DNA from: Gammaproteobacteria bacterium UBA7803
GTDB taxonomy: Bacteria > Pseudomonadota > Gammaproteobacteria > Pseudomonadales > Azotimanducaceae
Assembly: GCA_002480525.1 (NCBI GenBank)
Contig: DLCH01000075.1
Location: forward strand, 74,685-138,684
Length of the DNA stretch: 64,000 nt
Direction: 5' to 3'
Below, in pieces: positions 35,512 through 42,007 of the stretch (the first letter of the stretch is position 1; every line of letters starts with the position of its first letter). The notes beneath the pieces were generated by a model. The model was not told where the DNA came from and ran no database searches. It saw only the letters and a list, made by a program, of their open reading frames with translations. The translations under genes were made by a program, and so were the position numbers.

Positions 35512-36755
35512 CCGCCTCGGGCCGCGCGTACCACCACGCCGGCTTCGATGACGAAGCCGAGGATCAGCACGAAGGACGCGCTCACGTGGTTGAGCCAGCC
35601 CAGGGCGAACAGCCCCTGGCAGGCGCCGTAGATGCCAGCGACCCGCAGAATCGCCCCGGCTGCCATGCCGGCGGTGCGCCGCTCCACCATCAGCCGGCCG
35701 TGGAAGTAGTTGCGGAACACGATCACCGCCGGCATCAGGCACATCACCAGGATCACGTCCACCGCCAGCGCGCGGACGTCGTCGGGGATGCGCATCAGGT
35801 CCCGCCAGATCAGGTTCGACAGCGGCGTCACCGCGAACAGCAGCATCAGCGCCGTGATGCCGCCGCAGACCAGCGCCATGAAGCGCCGCTTGCGGGCCAG
35901 GTCGTCGAGCCCGAAGGTGACGAAGAAGTGGCGGAACTGGTTGGCTGCCTGCTGGAACAGCATCGAGAAGTCGAAGGCCACCCGCATGGCGGCGATGGCG
36001 ACGATGCCGCCCGGCGTGCGGCTGACGAAGGCGTACAGCACCGGCCGGCTGAGCGCGAACATCACGCCGGTGGTGGACACCGGCACGAAGAAGGTGGTCA
36101 GCTCGCGGAAGGTCAGGGATTCGTGCTCGGCGACGGTGGGCGGGCGGTAGCGCAGCCGCACGGCGGTGAGCGTGGCGCCGAGATGGAGCAGCATGGCCAC
36201 CGCTTCGGCGCCCACCAGCACCACGACGGGCTCCAGCCCCAGGCTGAAGCCGACGATCAGGCCGAGGATCACCGTGGACAGGAACAGCGCGTTCAGCAGC
36301 GTGACCCAGCCGGTGAGGCGGGCCTGAATGAGCAGCCCGGTGTAGTAGAAGCGCAGCGCCGAGATCACCACCAGCGGCGCCAGGTAGCGCAGGTACTCGG
36401 TCACCCGGGCGGACAGGGCGGCGTCGATGCCGTACACCGCGCGCAGCAGCGCGTCCCCGGCCGGCAGCCAGCCGAGCCCCAGCAGCGGCAGGGTCAGGAC
36501 CGCGCTCGCCAGCAGCACGAACTCGAGCGTCCGGCGCGCGCCGTGGCGGCTGCGCGCGTAGACGTTGGAGAGCTGGTTGATGAAGTTGAGGCTGGCCCGG
36601 AAGAAGCCGAAGGTGCCGTAGGCCAGGGCGAACACCGCCAGCTCGCGGGCGGCGTCGGGGAAGCGGGCCAGGGCGGCGTTCTGGAACTGGATGGACAGCA
36701 CCATGGCCAGGCCCGTGAGGGCCAGCGGCCAGTAGAACTGCCAGTAGGCGCGCAC
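35457..36755 (-). CDS. MOP-superfamily transporter resembling ANKH (progressive ankylosis) proteins
   Basis: The 432-residue inner-membrane protein has about twelve helices in two similar halves, as in flippases and MATE proteins. Compared from memory with human ANKH, it shares the N-terminal pattern FYWPLALTGLAMVLSIQFQNAALAR with LAVFALAYGTFGFF. It also shares SRPVLYAFVSR in the second half (ANKH has SRPIVNLFVSR). ANKH exports pyrophosphate, ATP or citrate. The bacterial function is unknown, and a lipid or polysaccharide flippase is the alternative. It overlaps the SirB2 gene by 55 bp and starts 13 bp after the acyl-CoA dehydrogenase stop. Confidence 0.6.
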   Translation of the reverse strand: MRAYWQFYWPLALTGLAMVLSIQFQNAALARFPDAARELAVFALAYGTFGFFRASLNFINQLSNVYARSRHGARRTLEFVLLASAVLTLPLLGLGWLPAGDALLRAVYGIDAALSARVTEYLRYLAPLVVISALRFYYTGLLIQARLTGWVTLLNALFLSTVILGLIVGFSLGLEPVVVLVGAEAVAMLLHLGATLTAVRLRYRPPTVAEHESLTFRELTTFFVPVSTTGVMFALSRPVLYAFVSRTPGGIVAIAAMRVAFDFSMLFQQAANQFRHFFVTFGLDDLARKRRFMALVCGGITALMLLFAVTPLSNLIWRDLMRIPDDVRALAVDVILVMCLMPAVIVFRNYFHGRLMVERRTAGMAAGAILRVAGIYGACQGLFALGWLNHVSASFVLILGFVIEAGVVVRAARGGQPDGNGQGERDTATAKM

Positions 36756-36768
36756 CCCGGCCCCGGGC

Positions 36769-37926
36769 TCAGCCGAGGGTGCGGCCGATCATTTCCTTCA
36801 TGATCTCGTTGGTGCCGCCGTAGATCTTCTGCACCCGCGCGTCGGCGTACATGTGGGAGATCTCGTACTCGCTCATGTAGCCGGCGCCGCCGTGGAGCTG
36901 CAGGCACTCGTCGACGATCTCGCACTGCTTCTGGGTGCACCAGTACTTGGCCATGGATGCCGTCGCGGCATCGAGACGCCCCTCCATCAGCCACATCACG
37001 CACTGGTCGACGAAGGTCCGCGCGACCAGGGCCTCGGTCTTGCACTCGGCGAGCTTGAAGCGGCTGTTCTGGAAGTCGATGACGCGCTGGCCGAAGGCCT
37101 TGCGTTCCTTGACGAACTCGAGCGTGATCTCGATGGCCCGCTCCATGGCGATGACCGCGGCCTGGGCGATGTTCAGGCGCTCCTCCGGGAGCTGCTTCAT
37201 GAGCTGGATGAAGCCTTCCCCTTCATTGTCGCCGAGTCGGTTCGAGACCGGCACGCGGCAGTCCTGGAAGAACAGCTCCGAGGTGTCCGCCGATTTCTGG
37301 CCCAGCTTGCTGAGGTTGCGGCCGCGCTCGAAGCCCGGGTTGTCCGCGGTCTCGACGACGATCAGCGAGATGCCCTTGGCGCCCTGGTTGGGATCGGTCT
37401 TGGCGACGACGATCACCAGGTCGGCGTGCTGGCCGTTGGTGATGTAGGTTTTGGCGCCGTTGATGACGTACTCGTCGCCGTCGCGCACGGCAGTGGTGCG
37501 GACGGCCTGCAGGTCGGAGCCGGTGTTCGGCTCGGTCATGGCGATGGCGCCGACCATCTCGCCGGTGGCCATCTTCGGCAGCCAGCGGCGGCGCTGCTCC
37601 TCGCTGCCGTAGTGGAGGATGTAGGGGGCGACGATGGTCGAGTGGACCTGGTTGCCGAAGCCGCCGACGCCGGCCCGGTGCTGCTCCTCCATGATCACCG
37701 TCTCGTGGCGGTAGTCGCCGCCGCCGCCGCCGTACTCTTCGGGGATCTCGGCGCACAGCAGCCCGGCCTCGCCGGCCTTGTTCCAGGCTTCCCGGTCGAC
37801 CTTGCCCTGGGCCAGCCACTTCTCGTTCTGGGGTTTGAATTCCTGGGTGAAGAACTTCGCCGCGGCGTCGCGCAGGATGCGCAGCTCGTCGTTTTCCCAG
37901 GGGACCTGATAGTTCTCGAACAGCAT
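36769..37926 (-). CDS. Acyl-CoA dehydrogenase (long-chain type)
   Basis: The 385-residue flavoprotein has PEEYGGGGGDYRHETVIMEE, IAMTEPNTGSDLQAVRTTA, NGAKTYITNGQHADLVIVVA and the C-terminal QLHGGAGYMSEYEISHMYADARVQKIYGGTNEIMKEMIGRTLG. The YGGTNE end lacks the YEG glutamate of short- and medium-chain enzymes. As in long-chain and isovaleryl types, the base is probably the Glu in VIAMERAIEIT. It is the first gene of a likely operon with the ANKH-like gene 13 bp downstream. Confidence 0.92.
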   Translation of the reverse strand: MLFENYQVPWENDELRILRDAAAKFFTQEFKPQNEKWLAQGKVDREAWNKAGEAGLLCAEIPEEYGGGGGDYRHETVIMEEQHRAGVGGFGNQVHSTIVAPYILHYGSEEQRRRWLPKMATGEMVGAIAMTEPNTGSDLQAVRTTAVRDGDEYVINGAKTYITNGQHADLVIVVAKTDPNQGAKGISLIVVETADNPGFERGRNLSKLGQKSADTSELFFQDCRVPVSNRLGDNEGEGFIQLMKQLPEERLNIAQAAVIAMERAIEITLEFVKERKAFGQRVIDFQNSRFKLAECKTEALVARTFVDQCVMWLMEGRLDAATASMAKYWCTQKQCEIVDECLQLHGGAGYMSEYEISHMYADARVQKIYGGTNEIMKEMIGRTLG

Positions 37927-37952
37927 GTCGGGCTACCTCGATTGATTCTTCC

Positions 37953-38064
37953 TGCAGGAGCAGTCCTGGCCGGGTAGGCTCCCGGCCGCGACCCTCATGT
38001 GTGGGAGCGATCTCCAGATCGCGATCTGCCGGCCACGGCATCGCGATCTGGAGATCGCTCCCAC
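37953..38064. repeat. REP-like pair, family B, with a decayed family A copy
   Basis: A forward unit (38001-38025) and a reversed unit (38040-38064) have the frame GTGGGAGC...GCGAT around arms GCGATC/GATCGC, different from the GGCC arms of family A. A degraded family A-like stretch (GCAGGAG ... CTCCCGGCCGCGA) precedes them at about 37954-37992. The cluster lies in the 200-bp space between the acyl-CoA dehydrogenase and SMP-30 genes. Confidence 0.85.
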
Positions 38065-38126
38065 ATGAGTTCCTACGGAAACGTGAAAGTTGAACCCGGC
38101 ATTCTACTCCGGTTCGAGGGTCGGGC

Positions 38127-38984
38127 TCACGGCCAGCCGGCGTGGGGGTAGGGCGCCTGCCAGGTCTCGATGCGGCCGGAACGGAGCTTGCGGCATTCCT
38201 CGGGATCCGAGGAGGCGGCGGTGGCGATGAACAGGGTGCGACCGTCGGCGCCACCGAGCATGCAGGCGAACACGCCCTGGTCCGCGACCACCCGATGGGT
38301 GATCTCGCCGCCCTCGATCTGGCGCAGGCACTCGTTGGTGCTCGGCGAGGCGGACCACACGCCGCCGGCCTCGTCGAGACAGATGCCGTCCGGCAGGGCG
38401 CCGTCGGGCTGCTCGGCCCAGACCCGGCGATTGCCGAGATCGCCGTTCGGCAGGATGTCGAAGGCGGTGAGGCGTGCGCCCCAGGACTCGCCGACGATGA
38501 GCGTGCCGCCGTCGGGCGTGATCACGGTGCCGTTGGGGAACTGCAGGTCGTCGGCGACCACGCGCGCGGCGCCGTCCGGCTCGACGCAGATCAGCTCCGC
38601 CGGCCTGGGCTTCTTCTGGGCGTGGAGGTCGAACCCGAAGTTGCCGACGTAGGCACGGCCGTGGGCGTCCACGACCATGTCGTTGCAGTGAAAGCTCGCC
38701 AGGTCGGAGAGGTCCGCGTGGAGCGCCAGCCGTTCCCCGTCCCAGCGCAGCACGCGCCGGTCGGTCATGGAGACCACCAGCAGGGTTCCGTCCGGCAGCC
38801 ACCCGAGCCCGGAGGGCCAGTGCGGCACCGTGCAGACGTCGGCGACCGCGCCGTCCGCCGTCATTCGCTTGACCCGCTGGTCGTGCATGTCGGAGAACCA
38901 CAGCGCGCCGTCGCGCCAGCGTGGTCCCTCCGGAAAGCACAGGCCCTCCAGCAGGATGTCGGTCTGCATGTCGGTCTCTCCCAT
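38127..38984 (-). CDS. SMP-30/gluconolactonase family lactonase
   Basis: The 285-residue six-bladed beta-propeller protein shows the metal-ligand motifs of the SMP-30/gluconolactonase family: FPEGPRWRDGALWFSDMH (Glu), LQFPNGTVITPDGGTLIVGESWG (Asn) and PDGICLDEAGGVWSASPSTNE (Asp). It should hydrolyse sugar or other lactones with a divalent metal. It has no signal peptide. Starts at 38984 (MGETDMQTD) and 38969 (MQTDILLEG) are possible. The substrate is not evident from neighbours. Confidence 0.88.
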   Translation of the reverse strand: MGETDMQTDILLEGLCFPEGPRWRDGALWFSDMHDQRVKRMTADGAVADVCTVPHWPSGLGWLPDGTLLVVSMTDRRVLRWDGERLALHADLSDLASFHCNDMVVDAHGRAYVGNFGFDLHAQKKPRPAELICVEPDGAARVVADDLQFPNGTVITPDGGTLIVGESWGARLTAFDILPNGDLGNRRVWAEQPDGALPDGICLDEAGGVWSASPSTNECLRQIEGGEITHRVVADQGVFACMLGGADGRTLFIATAASSDPEECRKLRSGRIETWQAPYPHAGWP

Positions 38985-39128
38985 GTGGCCGAGTCTATCA
39001 CCGGGCCCGCGGCCTTGCCGGCGGCCCTGGCGGCGGCGACGGACGCTTCGAATGTGTCAGCCGCCTTGCGAATTCGGTATGCTCGGGCCATCCCTACCGG
39101 GACAACCATGCACACGGAGGTTCGCACG

Positions 39129-39479
39129 ATGACTCGAATGATGTTGATTGCACTGATGGCGTTCGGTCTCGCCGCCTGCGGCCAGGAGTCCGCCGACTCC
39201 GGCAGCGCCGAGGAAGCGGCCAGCGAGACCATGGATCAGATGCAGGATTCGGCCGGCGAGGCGATGGACGCCGCGTCCCAGGCCGCCGAGGATCTGTCCC
39301 GTCAGGCGGGCGAGATGGCGGAAAGCGCCCGGTCCGCCATGGAAGACGCCGCCGGCTCCGCCATGGACCAGGCCCGCGACGCCATGGATTCCGCCGGTGA
39401 CATGGCGGAGGACGCTGCGGACGAAGCGGAAGACGCCGCTGACGAGGCCGAGGACGCGGTCGACGAAGCGGTGAACTGA
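39129..39479 (+). CDS. Small lipoprotein with Ala/Glu/Asp-rich helical repeats
   Basis: The 116-residue protein starts at ATG 39129 with GGAGG nine bases upstream. A lipoprotein signal (MTRMMLIALMAFGLAAC) is followed by a low-complexity amphipathic helical region. Near-repeats such as SAMEDAAGSAMDQARDAMD and EDAADEAEDAADEAEDAVD mark it as strongly acidic. This resembles short anchored helical lipoproteins of the envelope rather than an enzyme. I do not recognise a family. It stands alone, divergent from the SMP-30 gene. Confidence 0.75.
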   Translation: MTRMMLIALMAFGLAACGQESADSGSAEEAASETMDQMQDSAGEAMDAASQAAEDLSRQAGEMAESARSAMEDAAGSAMDQARDAMDSAGDMAEDAADEAEDAADEAEDAVDEAVN

Positions 39480-39577
39480 GCGGTAACCCGCTCTGCGTCC
39501 GGGTCCCGTTCGGGGCCCGGTCCCGCGCCTGCCCCGGGCTTCTCCGGCGAAGCCGCCGCGGGCTGTCCCTGCGCCCG

Positions 39578-39964
39578 TCACGGGCTGCTGGTTTCCAGCC
39601 ATTCGTTCAGCGCCGATTCGAATCGTGAGAAGACCTCCTCGCTCATGGCCGCGTAGCGGTCCGAGTCAGGGTTGGTCCGCCAGGCCCTGACCTGCTGGCG
39701 GCTCACGCCGGTCAGGTCGGCGACCTGGTCCACGGACAGCGCGTGCCGGTTCATCAGCACCCGCAGACGGTAGTTGTAGTTCTCGACCCTGGAGACCTCC
39801 GCCGCGCGGTAGGCGTCCCGGTGGATCTCCGCGGCGAGCGTGCGCAGCTCGCCGAGATCACGCTTGCCGAGAACGGGCTCGTTGGTGTCCTGCTCGATGA
39901 AATTGTCCCCGGCCACCAGTTCCAGGTGGCGGATGTAGTTCTTCAGCAGTTCCCGGTAGCCCAT
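39578..39964 (-). CDS. Hypothetical protein with helix-turn-helix
   Basis: The 128-residue cytoplasmic protein has an HTH segment near residues 75-95 (LSVDQVADLTGVSRQQVRAWR) preceded by a helical region. The C-terminus is acidic and helical. A DNA-binding role is likely from the HTH but no regulated gene is known. It is divergent from the beta-helix lipoprotein gene, whose Pho-box promoter lies 130-180 bp away, so a local regulatory role is possible but unproven. Confidence 0.7.
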   Translation of the reverse strand: MGYRELLKNYIRHLELVAGDNFIEQDTNEPVLGKRDLGELRTLAAEIHRDAYRAAEVSRVENYNYRLRVLMNRHALSVDQVADLTGVSRQQVRAWRTNPDSDRYAAMSEEVFSRFESALNEWLETSSP

Positions 39965-40095
39965 GTCCGAATCCCGTCCCCGGCGCCGAAAATCCTGCGC
40001 CCGAGCGGACCGTAGCGACCCGTCGTTACGCTTTCGTGACGGCCGCCCGGGACTTTCCCCCCGCCTGCAGGGTCCTCGGACCCGCGTTCATCCTT

Positions 40096-40140
40096 CCGTC
40101 ACGAACCTGTAACCGAATTGACATGACCCGTTGCTAGCGT
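40096..40140 (+). promoter_or_regulatory. Candidate PhoB-dependent promoter of the lipoprotein/TonB-receptor pair
   Basis: Three heptamers read CCGTCAC (40096-40102), CTGTAAC (40107-40113) and TTGACAT (40118-40124), at 11-bp spacing. Ten nt later comes TAGCGT (40135-40140), preceded by TTGC. The first two heptamers each differ from CTGTCAC/T at one or two positions. The downstream leader to the start codon at 40212 is about 65 nt. Confidence 0.75.
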
Positions 40141-40211
40141 TCGCGCCACTGAGAACCGGGGCCTATCCGGCAGCCAGTGAGCAACCTCAAATCGACGGGG
40201 GAAACCTAGAG

Positions 40212-41894
40212 ATGAATCTTCTTCAGAACCGACTGCGTCTGTTCGCGGCCGCTGCCTGTGTTGGCCTGGTGGCCGGCTGCGGGGGCGGTGACATCGACAT
40301 CCAGCCCACCACGATCGACAACTCCGTGGACAACAGCACCAGCGGCGGTGGCGGCTCCGGCACCACCAACCCGTGCGCGGCCTACACCACTTCCGGCGGC
40401 CAGACCGTGCAGGGCAGCTACGACGACGTCAGCGGCAACTGCACCTACGCGCCGTCCTTCGCGGACGCCGGCAACAACATCGAGGTGGACCTGCGCATTC
40501 CCGCGCTGCCCAACGACGGCGCCCACATCTTCCAGGGCAGCCTGTTCATCGGCGTCGCCTGCGACACCGACGCCTGCCTCGCCAACAACGGCATCACCGA
40601 GGGCGGCGACGGTCCGACCCTGACCATCGAAGCCGGCGCGACGCTCGCCTGGGAGACCAACTCCAACTTCATGATCGTCAACCGCGGCTCCCAGGTCTTC
40701 GCCGTGGGCACCGAGACGGCGCCGATCACCTTCACCTCCGTCTCCGACGTCAACGGCACCGTGGGTCCGGAAGACGTGCAGCAGTGGGGCGGCATCGTCA
40801 TGAACGGCTTCGGCATCACCAACGCCTGTGAGTACACCGGCGCGTCCCGCGACGCTCTGACGCTCGCCGGCGAGTGCCACGTCCGCGCCGAAGGCGCGGC
40901 CGGCCTGGACGAGTCCTTCTACGGCGGCGACAACGACGACGACAGCTCCGGCCGGCTCGAGTACGTGCGCGTCAAGCACACCGGCGCGACGGTGGGCAGC
41001 GGCGACGAGCTGAACGGCATCACCTTCGGAGGCATCGGCCGCAACACCATCGTCCGCAATCTGCAGGTGTACTCCACCTACGACGATGGCATCGAGATGT
41101 TCGGCGGCGCCGTCAACTTCGAGAACTTCGTGGCCGTCTACGTGCGTGACGACTCCATCGACATCGACGAGGGCTGGGTCGGCTCCATCGACAAGGCCCT
41201 GGTGATCCAGGCCGAGTCCATCGGCAACCACTGCATCGAGTCCGACGGCATCGGCGGGTTCAGCGGCCTGACCAGCACCGAGGTGGAGGACATCATCGGC
41301 CAGGGGCTGAACTCCAACGCCACGATCAACAACCTGACCTGCATCGTGTCGCCGTCCGTCACCCAGGGCATCTTCGACCCGGGCGCCGGCTGGCGGCTGC
41401 GTGAGGGCATCTTCGCCACCATCACCGACTCCCAGGTCATCTCGTCCTTCGGCGTGGACAGCGCGGACGCGAACTACTGCCTGCGCCTCGACAACCGGTC
41501 GGCCCAGGCAGCCCTCGACGGCGACATTGTGTTCGACAACAACGTGTTCGCCTGCGAGGAGCAGGACAACGGCTCGGATCTCGGCAACGGCCAGACCGCT
41601 GCCCAGTGGGCGGCGGCCAACGGTGACAACGTGTTCGCCACGCTGGCCGGCCAGACCGACGCCACCGCGACCGCCAACACCGAGCTGGTGCTGCTCGAAG
41701 GCACCCCGCCGATCTATTCGGTGGATGCCGCCACGATGTCCGTCGACAGCGCCACGCCGAACTTCGCGGCCTCGGGCAGCGACACGGCGAACGGCTACGT
41801 CGGCGCGCTGAATCTCGGCGACGTGGATTGGATCCAGAACTGGACCTACGGGATTCTCGACGGCAGCCGCGCCCAGCCGCTCTGGTTCGAGTGA
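40212..41894 (+). CDS. Outer-membrane lipoprotein with parallel beta-helix, TonB-receptor partner
   Basis: The 560-residue protein starts at ATG 40212. A lipoprotein signal (LRLFAAAACVGLVAGC) and a Gly/Ser-rich linker lead into a long repetitive beta-strand region typical of right-handed parallel beta-helices (DGPTLTIEAGATLAW, SGRLEYVRVKHTGATVGSGDELNGITFGGIGRNTIVRNLQVY, DDGIEMFGGAVNFENFVAVY). Proteins of this sort are often encoded next to a TonB-dependent receptor and may bind substrate at the cell surface. Here the receptor follows 113 bp downstream. The Pho-box promoter suggests a role in phosphorus acquisition. The molecular function is not known. Confidence 0.82.
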   Translation: MNLLQNRLRLFAAAACVGLVAGCGGGDIDIQPTTIDNSVDNSTSGGGGSGTTNPCAAYTTSGGQTVQGSYDDVSGNCTYAPSFADAGNNIEVDLRIPALPNDGAHIFQGSLFIGVACDTDACLANNGITEGGDGPTLTIEAGATLAWETNSNFMIVNRGSQVFAVGTETAPITFTSVSDVNGTVGPEDVQQWGGIVMNGFGITNACEYTGASRDALTLAGECHVRAEGAAGLDESFYGGDNDDDSSGRLEYVRVKHTGATVGSGDELNGITFGGIGRNTIVRNLQVYSTYDDGIEMFGGAVNFENFVAVYVRDDSIDIDEGWVGSIDKALVIQAESIGNHCIESDGIGGFSGLTSTEVEDIIGQGLNSNATINNLTCIVSPSVTQGIFDPGAGWRLREGIFATITDSQVISSFGVDSADANYCLRLDNRSAQAALDGDIVFDNNVFACEEQDNGSDLGNGQTAAQWAAANGDNVFATLAGQTDATATANTELVLLEGTPPIYSVDAATMSVDSATPNFAASGSDTANGYVGALNLGDVDWIQNWTYGILDGSRAQPLWFE

Positions 41895-41924
41895 TACCTC
41901 GACCCGCAGCGGACTGAAGCGAAC

Positions 41925-41960
41925 CGGGGCGGTTTCCCGAATTCCACGGAAACCGCCCCG
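41925..41960. other. 13-bp stem-loop between lipoprotein and TonB receptor
   Basis: A perfect 13-bp stem, CGGGGCGGTTTCC (41925-41937) with GGAAACCGCCCCG (41948-41960), has a 10-base loop. It lies 30 bp after the lipoprotein stop and has no T-tract. It may stabilise the upstream mRNA or attenuate read-through, rather than being a complete terminator. Confidence 0.8.
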
Positions 41961-42007
41961 CTCTGCTTCCGAGATCAATCTGAGACTTTCCCGTTCATTT
42001 TGGGGGC

